Source: Biomphalaria glabrata (Eukaryota; Mollusca; Gastropoda; Planorbidae). From it: 64,000 bases of DNA. The notes under the pieces are model-generated. The model ran no database searches. It was not told the origin of the DNA and was given only the letters and a program-made list of their open reading frames with translations. The number at the start of each line of letters is the position of its first letter. Position 1 is the stretch's first letter. Of the stretch, positions 53,641 through 64,000 are shown in pieces. The position numbers and the translations under genes are program-made. The stretch spans positions 39,399,265 through 39,463,264 of the forward strand of contig NC_074711.1 in NCBI RefSeq assembly GCF_947242115.1, given 5' to 3'.

Positions 53641-54960
53641 ATGGCAGCTTTGAAACAATTAGACCAACTCTCGGTTAGAGAGCTTAGGAAGGAACTTCGT
53701 AACCGATATGAGATAATTGGTGGTACCAAGGAGGTGCTTACAGCTCGTCTCCGGCAAGCCTTGATTGATGAAGACGAAGATCCGGAGACCTACCTATTTG
53801 AAATTGAACCGGAGATTTATGAGCTTATTGGCAAGATAAATGAAGGTATTGATGCAATGTGTGAACAAATGAACAGTATGGGGAACAAGGTAGATAAAAT
53901 GGTGTCTCAGCTGAAAGAAGGAGTAGACTCGTTGGTAAAGGAGCAGTTGCCTGTAGACTCGTTGGTAAAGAAGTTGCGTGGTCAAGACTGTGGTTGCACA
54001 AACAGTGGTGACGGAGATGCTGGGGATTGGAGCGCCATCTGTGTCTGTGTTGTGGGTAAGTCTTGTGGTTGTGACTTTCAAGACGAGAAACATGATGGCG
54101 ATTGCTGTGATGATTTCAACGGGATGTACCGAGTCGAACGGGAGGAGACAAATGAAGAAACTGGGGACTGTTACGTGCCTGAAGCGTTTGTTCCTGTTGT
54201 ACCTATTACCAGTACCTTAACTGAAGTCTGTTATGTGCCTGAAGCGTTTGTTCCTGTTGTACCTGTTACCAGTACCTCAATGAGCCGGACGGAGCAAGAC
54301 AACGTTGGGTCTGCGTTCAAGCCTGTTGCTATGGACCTTAAAGACCTCTGCCTATCTGCCGGTGCTCACGAGGGAAATTCGAAGCTTGACAACTGCATCC
54401 AGAGGTTAAGCATGAACTGTACGTGCGGTGCATCACACATAGAATTTAGATGCCAAGAAAACCACCAACAGGGCATATGTACTTCTACCATCATCATCGA
54501 CATTGGCATTGATGAATGTCAATCAAACCACTCTAAATCTGAGCTGTCAAGAGGAAGAAATTTTCCACTTGAACCTGAAGAGACCTATATTCTGGACGTG
54601 AGACTGTTATCTGAGGATGACTGCGGTGCATTGGACTTTGTTTGCAGCTTGGCTGCATGTGAACCTGCAGCTCCCTTGAGAGGCGTCTGTCGGGAAGGTC
54701 TGCTGAGACAGCATGTCCGATCAACGGCTGTGCTGAAGAAAACAGTGCTCGACACTATCTCTTTGTGTGGCAAACGGCCACGTCATCGTCGCAACAACAG
54801 CCTGGTTAACTGGAGAAAGAGAAAGCGGCACTGGAGGAGAACAATGCGGATGGCTTCGTGGGGAACACGCTCCCTGCCGCCTGTGGCTCCGACTGATCAA
54901 CCTCCACCTGAACTGTCAAACCTCAGCTGCAGTGTTTCTTTTCGGGACGAAAAGTGCTAA
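53641..54960 (+). CDS. SAP-domain, Cys-rich protein of the LTR element, 439 aa
   Basis: The single open frame of the element, starting 56 nt after the 5' LTR and stopping 11 nt before the 3' LTR. Residues about 8-42 (LSVRELRKELRNRY...GTKEVLTARLRQAL) look like a SAP motif, a helix-extended-helix fold that usually binds DNA or RNA. Residues about 60-110 are predicted helical or coiled-coil. A Cys-rich stretch (about 118-155) follows, then a direct repeat of CYVPEAFVPVVP, a second Cys/His-containing part and a basic, Trp/Arg-rich C-terminal region. No capsid or CCHC knuckle was recognised. It may take the place of gag; function unknown. Confidence 0.75.
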   Translation: MAALKQLDQLSVRELRKELRNRYEIIGGTKEVLTARLRQALIDEDEDPETYLFEIEPEIYELIGKINEGIDAMCEQMNSMGNKVDKMVSQLKEGVDSLVKEQLPVDSLVKKLRGQDCGCTNSGDGDAGDWSAICVCVVGKSCGCDFQDEKHDGDCCDDFNGMYRVEREETNEETGDCYVPEAFVPVVPITSTLTEVCYVPEAFVPVVPVTSTSMSRTEQDNVGSAFKPVAMDLKDLCLSAGAHEGNSKLDNCIQRLSMNCTCGASHIEFRCQENHQQGICTSTIIIDIGIDECQSNHSKSELSRGRNFPLEPEETYILDVRLLSEDDCGALDFVCSLAACEPAAPLRGVCREGLLRQHVRSTAVLKKTVLDTISLCGKRPRHRRNNSLVNWRKRKRHWRRTMRMASWGTRSLPPVAPTDQPPPELSNLSCSVSFRDEKC

Positions 54961-54971
54961 GACGGGGGCAA

Positions 54972-55200
54972 TGTTATGACTTTGCCATGCGCACCGCCAT
55001 CCAAGATAGTGCAGAAAGAAGGTGCGCACTATCAGTGACCAGACAAGTCGGATGTTGACATAAGAGACTAACGATTTCCGCCCAAGTCTAGAGCCAATAT
55101 GGAGATGATGTGCTCAAGGCAGATGTCCTTTGTGTTTGTCATGTCTCAGTGTAAATAAACGTCTATGTCCTCGTTGAGTTGCCACACTTCAGTTATTACA
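54972..55200 (+). repeat. 3' LTR
   Basis: Direct copy of 53350-53584, 6 nt shorter, with no substitution seen on reading both through. Confidence 0.92.
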
Positions 55201-55204
55201 ATAT

Positions 55205-55440
55205 GTAGGCTACTGCTGGCGAGCTGAGCAGACAAGCGTAAGCAACACGATGGAGGAACACTCTAAATGTGTTTCTCCAGATGTGGTGCTTGCCCTTTAA
55301 ATTAAGGGTGTGATGTAGAGAAAAAATCTGAACAATTAGACCAACATGAGTGTAAGTGATGCGACAGCAGGAACGAAATTAACAGAAGCCCAGTTTATGG
55401 TAAAATGTGCAATTTGTGTGGTGACAGAGATCATTACAGG
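55205..55440. other. Unassigned flank between LTR element and LINE
   Basis: No ORF or repeat recognised. It may be the 3' part of the adjoining minus-strand LINE. Confidence 0.35.
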
Positions 55441-56470
55441 TGACTGAGGGTTTTGCACTGTTTTTTTTTTTTTGCCTCCTCATGTAGCTGGTGAGACCTA
55501 CGTGAGCTCGGAATTTTCGGCTGAACACTGGTCAGGTTATTCTGGAGTTAGTGTCATTGGCCTTGCTTTTTTTTTTCTCTGACGGCAGCGATGTTCTCTT
55601 GTCCTCTGCAATTTGTGCACCAGTTTTCACAGTGCGAAGCCATAATGGTGTATCATATGTGCTTCGGAATCCGTCTCCCAGGTGGCAGGGTCAATGCTGA
55701 AGGCTTTCGGAGACGCTATCTGGGTGTCCCTGTAGCGTTTTCTTTGTTGGGCTTGCGAGTGCTTCCTTTTCTTCATTTGCCATGCCTAAAGAAGTCGTTT
55801 AAGAATGCGGGAGTCTTCCATTCTGCAGACCTGCCTACCAATAGCATCAAGATTGTGTGAATGTCTTCAAGGACGTTCAGTGACTTTTTTTTTTTTTTGT
55901 TGATTATTTGAAAGTGGTTCATTATTTTTATGCATATCTTCTGTATACTGTCCAGGTTTCTGAGGCATAAAGCAATGTGGGGAGGATGACAGCTCGACAG
56001 ACCCCTGCTCGCTTTGTAGGCCTACTTGTGGTAATACCTCAATCGTCTATTCCAAAAAGTTTTAGTCTACTATCAGTTTACTATCGGATGCACTGGCCTT
56101 GGCGATACGCTAGTCGATTTCATTATCAATGTTTCCGATTCGGGAGAGTGTGCTGCCAAGGTAGGTGAATCTGTACACTGTATTTATTTCCTATCCATTT
56201 ATCTTAAAGCTTGGATCCGACTAGGTTTTACCCAGAGCAGTCTTTTTGTGTTTATAGTGAGGTCGAAGTCGGAAAATACTATTGATGATGCTCTGCAGAT
56301 AATTTCGGAGCAGGCATTTAGTGTAGAGTCTTCAGCAGGTCGCTGATTGTTTCTGATTTTGTTTTTGATTTCGCCTTTCGGTTGAATATGCCACGATCAA
56401 ATCTATATGTTATATTTATTACGTTATTACCTCTATCTGTAAATGCATCTGTCAACATAGCAGAGAACAT
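55440..56470 (-). mobile_element. LINE family C (RTE/CR1-like) C-terminal half, decayed
   Basis: The minus strand reads, in broken frames, FTYLGSTLSRIGNIDNEID and RIAKASASDSKL, the connection after the RT domain, and RYRDTQIASPKAFSIDPATW, a C-terminal motif common to one LINE group. The upstream part (right end) has FSDFDLTINTKR, typical just after the RT catalytic centre. Several stops and frameshifts. Clade not resolved. Confidence 0.75.
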
Positions 56471-56634
56471 CTGAATAGTGTGGGTACAAAGAGTGGACTA
56501 AATTGAGAATAGTGATGTATCTTCTTTGAAACGCTACCGTATAGGCAATTAGCAAAGCTCATCACATAGGTAGACTAGGGCTTTGATATTAATATATATG
56601 TTAATCATAGGTCCCAAAACACCCCTATAAAAGA

Positions 56635-56765
56635 AAAAATATAGTATTCGGATTATGGAGAGCTGCCCGATCTGGAAATTACAGTGCATTTCATCTCATA
56701 TTTGACTATAGTTTTCTCATCAGACTATCTCCAATTCCAAAATGATAACGCAGAAGAAGCATGTC
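56635..56765 (+). mobile_element. LINE family B 3'-tail fragment
   Basis: Reads gagctgcccgatctggaaat..acagtgcatttcatctca, then ccaattccaaaatgataacg, as in the copy at 19545-19780. Short and mutated. Confidence 0.6.
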
Positions 56766-57151
56766 ATTTAAAGTGGTTTCGTGGCTAGGTTGAGATAAAA
56801 CTAACCTGGGCTCTTTAACTCATATGAAAAACATATTTTTTTTAAAGACTAGTTTTAGATCTAAATAAAAAAATTATTACTTTTTGTTTACGTAGACTCT
56901 ATAGTCCGCGAAACAGTTTTTACTCTAATAAATGTTGGCAGTAAAATGCTTCCGGAAATACCGGAAAAACAACTTTTAATAGAGATCTAGACCTTAGTAG
57001 TCTTCTACATGATTTAGACAAGACGTAGACCTCTATTTCTAATACGTACGTTCATATTTAACCTCTTCAGAACGAGGTTTAAATCTAGCTTGCCTGTCTT
57101 CATTGATTTTTCTTTATCACCATCTTATAATTTAGTAACATCGTTGACAGA
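56766..57151. other. Upstream flank of the GOLM-like gene
   Basis: AT-rich, without further transposon signal. Transcription start and 5' UTR of the GOLM-like gene should lie here. No TATA box or initiator could be defended. Confidence 0.4.
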
Positions 57152-57508
57152 ATGACCGGCTCACCCACTAACAGAACAACAATGCGATCAAGTCGCACAC
57201 CACCGTTTCTCATTATAGCCTTACTTATTGTTGTTGGATTTTTGTCTTACAACTATTGGAAATTTTACAACATCAATTCTGAACTCCGAGCAGAGGTGGA
57301 AGCAGTTCGAATTCAGGCACGAGATACGGATTCATCAAAATTGGAGTCTGAAAGAAATTTAAATACAGCAAGAGAGGAAATCAAACAAATTCAAGGAAGT
57401 CGAGATGCATTACAGAAAGCTGTTCAGGAAAAAGATAAAGAATTGACAACCTTAAAAGCAGACTTGAAAAAGGCTCAAGAAGAATTAAATGGCGTGAAAA
57501 AATCCTTG
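57152..57508 (+). CDS. GOLM-like coding exon 1
   Basis: 119 codons ending GVKKSL at donor gtaatt, phase 0. Contains the signal anchor and the first half of the coiled coil. The ATG follows ttgacaga, and no earlier in-frame ATG belongs to the frame. Confidence 0.88.
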
Positions 57509-60500
57509 GTAATTAAATTATCATTTAGAATTTAGATGTAGATCTATTATATACTGTCTATAGATATTTAATTTATAAATATTCTTCAAGATCTAAATCT
57601 TTCTAAGACTAAATTTCTACATTTTAGCAATTCTGCCAATAATCAAGATTGTCAAAATATTGTTAGTCTTGTAAATCATGGTTTTAACTGTATTTCTGGT
57701 TTTCCTGGCCATGTTCTGTAAATTGTTTAATTTGTTTTTGTTTTGTTTTCTAATTGCTGGTAATGGAAGTGGTTATAAGCTTTCCAAAAGCAGTTACCTA
57801 GCCTAGATACTGTCTGTTTTTCAGAAACTGTTATAAAAAAATTATGCAGTACCTAGCCTAGATACTACTGTTTTTTTAGAAACTGTTATTAAAAACTTAT
57901 GTCCTAGCCTATAAACAAGGGACAAAGGCAGACAGGGCTCAAACTCAATACTGTCATGTTGACAGTGCAAAGAACATACATGTCCATGCAGCTATTCCCA
58001 CTACCTATAAAATGCATGTATGTGGCTCATACAGTGCTTTTTTTGTGACAGTATAACCGGTACAGCGTACCACCACCTTTTTCAATGTGGGGAAAAAATT
58101 ATTACTTTTCCTGAATTTTAACGTTTATTATTAATTTATTAGTATTCAGTGACTGATTTTTTGCTTTCATTTTGTTTATTGTAGGTGATAATGTGATATT
58201 TTAATACTAAATCATCACTTACCACAACACAGCCGAAGGGGTTTTGAGTTTAAACCCCCCTACCAGGGGTTTTGAGTTTAAAACCCCCTACAGGTGTTTA
58301 GAGTTTAAAACCCCCTACCAGGGGTTTTGCAGTTAAATCCCCCTCTTCTATCAACAAAACTTATAAAAATGCAAACGACAATCCCCAAATTCCAAGAAAA
58401 CAGCTTTAGAGGAAGATTTTGACTCTAAAACCGCCTCCAAAAATTACGATAAACCCCCTCTCAATATAAAAAAAAAGCAAATTACACACTCAAAATTCTA
58501 TGAGCGTAGCTAAAGGGAGTTTTGAGCGTAGTCAAAGGGGGGTTTGAGTTTAAATCTCCCTTCAGAGGGTTTTGATGCTAAAAAATACCTCTTCAATATA
58601 AAAGAAGCAAATTACACACTAAAATTCTTTGAGCGTAGCTAAGCTAATGAGGGGTTTTGAGTTTAAATCCCCCTCCTCCAGATGGCTTTTTTTAAAAATT
58701 TAAAACCCTTTCTGATGGTTTTGAGTTTAAAATTCCCCTACAGAGCGTTTTGAGTTGAAAACCTCTCTCTTCAATATTATTTTAAAGCAACTTCAGTCAC
58801 CAAATTCTATGACCGTAGCTAAATGGGGTTTTGAATAAAAAAAAAATTAACCCCTCAACAGATGATTTTGGCGATAAAACTTTCCTTTTCGATATAAAAT
58901 GTAAAGCAAAATACCGGCATGTAATTCCAAGTGCATAGTTAAGAGAGGTTACAAATTTCTACCAGTGGCTGGGCTCCATTAATTAAGTGTGAATAGTCAT
59001 CTGTCGAAATTGAAAAACACTAAATGTGGCTCAACAAAGATGGCTAAGACAGATTTTCGGAGTCAGTTATAGAGATCAGGTCTAAGTCAAAGAAATCATA
59101 TGCCGAACTGGGAGTCGAACCCTTAGTAAGGATGTGACAGAGCGTCACATGAGGTCTTGCGGGACATGTTCTCAGACAAAATGAATTACGCATAATAAGA
59201 GTTGCGGAAACAGCTTGCTGGAAAATGCGCCATACGGCGCGAGAGGGTCTAAGTCAGTAAGAACAGCACATTACTTTTTAATAGCAAGATAATGCACTGT
59301 AGATACTCAGAATATGCATTTTGTTGGCTTTCAATACCAGAAATAGTGCTCTGCGGCGGGGCTTCGATTTGCAAGCTCTCCCAGGCCCCCTTGCTAGAAA
59401 GGGCGGGGAGTCTACAAGATTTCCACTAATTCCAGGAAGAACCTATTCTAGGGCACAATAAACGTCTTCCGAAAGGGTCAGAATGTAGTAAAGATTAATT
59501 ATGTACACACATATACATATAATTTTTTCCGCAGGGTGCCCCCCCCCCCCCCCCGGGAAAAAAAATCCTGGCTACGCCCATGCACTGGTCTCCTATTATA
59601 TCTTAATGACTAGTCTAGCCTTCACATGTATTATAGCTCAAAAGCTGGGCCTGGCATAACTGTTAACACTGACTGGAGAAGGAGCAAAGGCATTTTAAAA
59701 AGCTACCCTACCCCAAAGAATGAAAACTCTAAATCCCAAAGTGGGAATAGCTTCCTAGGTTGACCATGAGGAAAAATCAGGAACCAATGATCATTGGACA
59801 AATTACTGCAGCATACATTGTTACATTCTGGCAGATCTTGTGTCATTGCAACAAATTCTGTGTTAAACCACTACATTAAAAATGATGACTATTATAATCT
59901 ATTCTGCCTTGAGCAGCATATGTTTCATCTCAAGATAGGCCACAAGAGAATGACACTCAAAAAAAAAAAAAAGCTGACCATGTTCTTCAAACCCAATCAA
60001 AACTCAGGATACCCTTTAAACTAGGGGTGCACCGGATAGTCGCTCCGGCTTCTGCCGAATATCCGGCATTTTTTACTATCCGGTGCTATTCTGCTCCGGT
60101 CGGATATCACTACCGGATAGTAAAAAATACACCTATTTAATATGCATAAAGTGGACCTCGTTCCATTAATGTCAGTTGTAAAATGTATTAATGAATACAT
60201 GTGCTTAAAAATAGAGACATTATGAATATGCACCAAACATCGTTTATTATAAAGACAAGGCGTGTTAATAACTTATATAAATAGAAATGAAACTTTACAT
60301 CATAAATGCGCTTTACACACAGAGCAGCAATGGCTGACATTTTTTAAAATTTGTCTTGACCTTTGAGTAGGTTAGTTAACATGTTAAAATGCTACATTCC
60401 TTGACTACGTCATGCTGACCAGACGTCTGTATAGCTGTGCGGGTATATCTCCAGAGGTAGAAATGAACAACTCCCACCCCTTTTATTTGTTTAGTCCATC

Positions 60501-63500
60501 ACATTGAGTTTTTTTTATAGGCAGGTGATAACAAGTTAAATACGATGGACGTAGGTTTAATGTCAGCGTATTGACACTCTCTAGAGGTCACACCTTTCGA
60601 GGGAACTGAGTTTGTTTATTTAGTAGTTAATCTTTATTAGGGGGGCTGGACTACAGGAGCCACACCTCTAAGGTAACCAGGTATATTTCCAGATGAACAA
60701 TTCCCTCCCCCTTTTATTTGTTTAGCCCATCACATTGAGTTCATTGATTGACAGGTGACCCCAAGTCAGATACGATGGACGTAAGCACTCTCTACAGGTC
60801 ACACGCATAAAATAAATTGAATAATAGTACCGCAGTTAGATCTAGCAAACAAAGAAACAATATGCTGGAGTGTAAAAAAAAAAAAAAAACCTTGACCTCT
60901 AACTAGTGGACGGGTATAATTTATTTATATGCTTGACTGACCATGCCAATGTGTTATCTTTTTTGACTGACACCCAACTCTATTGCGTGGGTATGCTCAA
61001 GGAAAAAACAATGCGTAATGGTTAACACAAACAACTATACACACTACACTAGGACTACATGTGTAGGCTCACTAGGTATATCTGACCAGGGTGTTGGTCT
61101 GAAATTCATGAACACATACATCCGACCACTATACAAGGCAGATTGCACTTTACTTATGAGAGATTTACATTAGTAACTAGTTAAATATATACTAACATTA
61201 TTTACATTGACCTTCCTACACACATCCTTTACAGTTGGTGGCATCGTACATACACACAGACACACTCATGCTATACAGATTTTTAGAAATACTGTTAAGC
61301 TTGAATAAATCAATCAGTAACAGAGTTTAAAACAATAAGGTATATAAAAGGAAAAAAAAATGAAATCAACCAATATAGGTATGTTATTTAACAGTTTCGT
61401 AAAATGTTCAGCAACACAAGCTATTAACAAGACACTTAGGTATCCGGCCCCGGCCAAATATCAAATTTTACTATCCAGTCATATCCGGCCCCGGCCGGAT
61501 ATCAAAAAGTACTATCCGGTGCACCCCTACTTTAAACAACAAAAAATTTTACTGTATGCAGAGCTGCTTTATCTGGAAACCACATCACAGTTTACCTTAG
61601 ATATATATAGGACTGGATAATTCTGAAACTTTCCAATATTTATAGTGAGAATGAAAAATGTTTTTTAAAACACCAAACATTTTTTACTATATAATATGTA
61701 TATTTTTGTTGCCCTCAGAGCATTTTAGCTATCATTATATTGCCACTTTATTTATGACTTTAAGTGTCTCTAAAGTGTTTACATTTTTTTTTCTTAGATT
61801 CTTTTGTGTTAATTTGTTAATTTAAAAGTGAATTTTTGCTATTTAATAAACCTGCTACTATTCTATTTTGTTTACATTTGTACTTACTTTGAAGCTATTT
61901 GCAGTTTTTATTTTCATATACTCTCTGTCCACTCACTCTGCTTTGGTCTACTTGCTTTTGTATTTAATCATCGATCAGCAAGTCAATGAAAAATGTCATA
62001 TGTCATGTGTTTTTATGAATGTTGTTGGATACTAGACCTACCTAATACATTTCTTGACATTACTGCAGGTTGTAGCTTTAAAACAAATTTTACATATAGG
62101 GGCAAAAAACATGAGACATGTTATTTACAATAAAAAAAATATTTTCAACGTTGTAGGAAAATCATATTTTATAAATATATAATTTAATGTAAAGAGTTTC
62201 TTTTTTTTTTTTCAAATGTCTTCACTGCTTTGTAATCTAAAGATTACTCAAAGATTGATGATGCACACAAATACATCTTGATTAGTATAGAGTATTGTTT
62301 CAAAAATACTTAGTTGTGAAATTTGAATTTCAGGGTGAATGTGATGCAAACCTTCAAACACAAAAAAAAGAAGTTGATGCCCTTAAAGGTAAGATTTTAT
62401 GTTGCATATTAAATTTGGTCTAAAGCCAACTTTAAATCCTGTAAATTATACCTACACTGTCATGTCTGATTCTAATGAAAATAATGTTGTTGGCTTTAAT
62501 TTAATTTCCATTTAATTAGACTAGCATGATAATTGGAACATTCCAACTCTCCATTTCCGCTTTTTTGGCAAAATAAAGTCTAGCTTATACAAGTGTTCAG
62601 CATCATTTATGAAAAATTGCTTCCTTCGGACTGTCGAGTTTTACATGAAAAAGTATAATTTCAACACCCTTTTCTTTTTTTTTTTCAAGAAAAGTCTAAT
62701 TTGATCTTTATTAGTCCTTGCTTTTATGGCCCAAGCTTTAAGTAGCAAACATTTTGTTGCCTTTTTCTTTATTGTTATCCTGAGACAAAAGTATTATAAG
62801 AACACTTGCAGAAAACTGCATTTTTAATATAATAGATCTATCTTTGTGTTGTTAATCATATGAAAGAAGCTTTTTTTTTAATAAACAAAAGTTTTTAAGC
62901 AAAGTACTTTTGGACTGCATGAAGATTTGACTTGAAACTATTTAATTATATTATCAATGTCCTTGATTTCCAAATTGCTTTTTAGTAGCATGTATGCAAA
63001 TGTTTTGTTTGTTTACTTACTTGATGATAAACTCTTTGGCTTTTGAACAAATTGATTTTAATTGGGTACAAAATATAATAATACTTATTAAATGACATTA
63101 ATGAATGCAGACTATGTAGAATCTAATGGTTTAGTAAAAAAAAATAATTATTGTCTGTTTTGGTTATAAATTTATAATAGAAAATGTACAAATATACAGA
63201 TAAATGTATGTAACATTTTTACTTTTTTTTTTTTTTTTTTAAGCTGAAAAAGCTGAATTTGATAAAAAATTGGAAGCTGAAAAAACTAAACCCCAAGTGT
63301 GTGATTTGAAGTAAGTTCTTTCTCATAAGACAATCAGTCATTCATTTATTGTATTGACACATTTTTGTCTGTAAAAATATCACAGTTGAAGATTTTTTTT
63401 AATTTTTTTTTTGCTTGTAAAGATTTAAGCAAATAATAAATAATTGTGCACTTGTCCTTTATAAAAGTTATAGTTAGATATAATATTAAAATAAAATAGT

Positions 63501-64000
63501 ATAGCCTGGAGCATTTGTGAAGGTGTTATTACCTTTTTCCTCTGCAAAATGTTTAAAATAGTTTTTATGGTTCTACATTTTTCCTTTTAGCTCAGGTAAG
63601 ATGGAAAGATAACAATCTTCTGTTAAACAGTCCTAACACTAAAATACACCACAATGTAGTATACAGGTTACTAATTGTTTTTTTAACAGAAGGCTGCTGC
63701 TTGATGTGTGTAGCTATTGCTTATTAGGTTACAAGAACTGATGCCTTTCAGTTTTACTAAGTACTCCACGTCATTGAAATTTGGAAACTTAACTCTTTTA
63801 CCAAACCTTGTTGGGACAAACTACATATATATATAGTTTTGTTAAGCTGCATACCTTTTGTTGCTATTTATAAAATTAACTTATATAATGCATGCAATAA
63901 AAAATTGTAAATTAGATTTTCATCTTTTGTCAGATCCTGTTCTGAGCCTCTAAAGCAGATACTAGATATATCCTCTAAACTTACTGGCACAGAACAACTT
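57152..64000 (+). CDS. GOLM1/GOLM2-like Golgi membrane protein, first four coding exons
   Basis: Coding exons 57152-57508, 62334-62388, 63244-63310 and 63934 to the window end (gene continues), all GT-AG with matching phases, 182 codons visible. The N-terminus is a type II anchor: a short Arg-containing cytosolic part (MTGSPTNRTTMRSSRT), a hydrophobic segment (PPFLIIALLIVVGFLSYNYW, about 17-36), then a long charged coiled coil (SELRAEVEAVRIQARD... EKDKELTTLKADLKKAQEEL). This plan and the FLSYNYW end of the anchor match vertebrate GOLM1 (GP73) and GOLM2 (CASC4), cis-Golgi proteins with a lumenal coiled coil. The conserved Cys after the coil may be those in GECDANLQ, PQVCDL or KSCSEPL. Intron 1 (4.8 kb) is full of transposon remains. 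Confidence 0.82.
57509..58235. other. GOLM-like intron 1, left part
   Basis: AT-rich with a local duplication (cagtacctagcctagatact near 57850, matching 57792). From 58032 cagtgctttttttgtgac resembles a transposon terminus, but no partner end with duplication was found. Confidence 0.4.
58236..58990 (+). repeat. Internally repetitive block (ttttgagtttaaa units)
   Basis: Four or so units of about 28-29 bp (ggggttttgagtttaaaacc types) at 58236-58350 pass into longer units containing gagcgtagctaa (58501, 58631; gaccgtagctaa near 58811). The inverse of this family lies at 4890-5210. No coding potential recognised. Confidence 0.75.
58990..59300 (+). mobile_element. LINE ORF C-terminal fragment, decayed
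   Basis: The frames around 59150-59260 read GHVLRQNELRIIRVAETA, then KMRHTARGSK, a C-terminal block seen in a group of animal LINEs. Stops interrupt it. It directly follows the repetitive block, which may be part of the same element. Confidence 0.55.
59301..59755. other. GOLM-like intron 1, middle part
   Basis: 59520-59580 holds a 16-C run (59539-59554) and cctggctacgcccatg, a partial copy of the GGCGTAGC-type MITE. The rest is unassigned. Confidence 0.4.
59756..60013 (+). mobile_element. LINE family B tail, left part (split by a hAT)
   Basis: A frame near 59972-60010 reads KADHVLQTQSKLRIPF, equivalent to the ADHV... block of the 19545 copy. It continues after the hAT element at 61538. The left limit is approximate. 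Confidence 0.6.
60022..61529. mobile_element. hAT-type element, 1.5 kb, inserted in a LINE
   Basis: TIRs TAGGGGTGCACCGGATAG and CTATCCGGTGCACCCCTA are perfectly inverted. The 8-bp duplication CTTTAAAC is perfect (60014-60021 and 61530-61537). Subterminal tatccggc words are repeated at both ends. An internal imperfect duplication (near 60480-60560 and 60700-60790, sharing ttttatttgtttag and cgatggacgta) is present. No transposase recognised. Confidence 0.93.
61538..61650 (+). mobile_element. LINE family B tail, right part
   Basis: Continues the copy at 59756-60013: gcagagctgctttatctgga, aaccac, then ccaatatttatagtgagaatg. Removing the hAT and one duplication joins the two parts in order. Confidence 0.65.
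62334..62388 (+). CDS. GOLM-like coding exon 2
   Basis: 55 bp after acceptor tttcag, encoding GECDANLQTQKKEVDALK. Donor gtaaga, phase 1. Confidence 0.85.
63244..63310 (+). CDS. GOLM-like coding exon 3
   Basis: 67 bp after a long T run and aag acceptor, encoding AEKAEFDKKLEAEKTKPQVC then DL. Donor gtaagt, phase 2. Confidence 0.85.
63934..64000 (+). CDS. GOLM-like coding exon 4, partial
   Basis: After acceptor tttgtcag; joined to exon 3 it stays open to the window end (KSCSEPLKQILDISSKLTGT EQL). Truncated by the window. Confidence 0.8.

Larger units (their letters stand above)
53350..55200 (+). mobile_element. Short LTR retroelement (1851 bp) with one ORF, young
   Basis: Two direct LTRs (53350-53584, 235 bp; 54972-55200, 229 bp) begin TGTTATGACT and end TTATTACA. 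They look identical apart from one 6-nt length difference, implying a recent insertion. The 4-bp duplication ATAT flanks the element (53346-53349 and 55201-55204). A primer-binding-like TGGTTGTCAGAAGTGGGAT follows the 5' LTR, and a purine run (gacgggggcaa) precedes the 3' LTR. The interior holds one ORF and no recognised protease, reverse transcriptase or integrase. It looks structurally whole as a small non-autonomous element that would depend on another element's enzymes. The primer site suggests Ty3/Gypsy kinship (inference). Confidence 0.9.
61651..63933. other. GOLM-like introns 1 (end), 2 and 3
   Basis: AT-rich intron sequence between the exons listed above. No transposon, RNA gene or further exon could be supported. 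Confidence 0.5.

Noticed and set aside
57850-58960. Gene in the repetitive ttttgagtttaaa block
   Set aside because: No long open frame on either strand; the pattern is repeat structure.
58032-59573. Possible transposon from cagtgctttt (58032) to gcactg (59573)
   Set aside because: Only six terminal bases match and the flanking 8-mers differ; the right end belongs to another MITE type.
63591-63595. A 5-bp micro-exon (ctcag) between tttttag and gtaaga in the GOLM-like gene
   Set aside because: Including it shifts exon 4 into a frame that soon stops; skipping it leaves exon 4 open to the window end.

Overview
The window looks like nuclear DNA of a gastropod mollusc, most likely a pulmonate freshwater snail. 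The basis is intron-rich animal genes, an I-clade LINE with the architecture of the snail element nimbus, many LINE tails of types I associate with mollusc genomes, and long AT-rich tracts crowded with TCTAGA/AGATCT words. The species call is inference; no rRNA or mitochondrial marker is present.

Four host genes are supported. (1) RIOK2 (+, coding 6874-28614, 10 coding exons, 568 aa), the RIO2 atypical kinase of 40S ribosome maturation, appears complete. (2) A C18orf32/UPF0729-like small ER-type protein (-, coding 31232-30532, 2 coding exons, 88 aa) lies tail to tail with RIOK2. (3) A nine-finger C2H2 zinc-finger protein (+, coding 40652-48232, 2 coding exons, about 790 aa). (4) The first four coding exons of a GOLM1/GOLM2-like Golgi type II membrane protein (+, 57152 to the window end). 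They show no obvious shared pathway.

Most of the rest is transposable-element sediment. Insertions were delimited where flanking duplications could be read directly. They include a full-length 5.4-kb nimbus-like LINE in RIOK2 intron 5 (16-bp TSD), nine hAT-type elements with 8-bp TSDs (19085-22922, 24366-24564, 31646-33331, 36737-38694, 38732-39383, 42363-46246, 42755-44654, 52899-53060, 60022-61529), a Helitron-like element (24117-25631), a 2977-bp TIR element with a 4-bp TSD inside a young LINE (262-3238), and a TIR element with a 6-bp TSD nested in a hAT (19901-22037). There is also a short LTR element with near-identical LTRs and one open SAP-domain reading frame (53350-55200), and a solo LTR (8158-8612).

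Layout: 1-3767 LINE split by a TIR element; 3.8-6.8 kb repeats and upstream flank; 6.8-28.6 kb RIOK2; 28.6-31.3 kb convergent 3' ends and the C18orf32-like gene; 31.4-40.6 kb TCTAGATC-rich intergenic DNA with SINE, LINE and hAT insertions; 40.6-48.2 kb zinc-finger gene; 48.4-57.1 kb LINEs and the LTR element; 57.1-64 kb GOLM-like gene.

The most unusual observations are a 67-bp copy of the zinc-finger exon inside that gene's own intron, flanked by a 32-bp direct repeat and lying inside a 3.9-kb hAT element; the compact SAP-domain LTR element; two TIR elements that fit no superfamily I can name; and a shared hAT target-site pattern.
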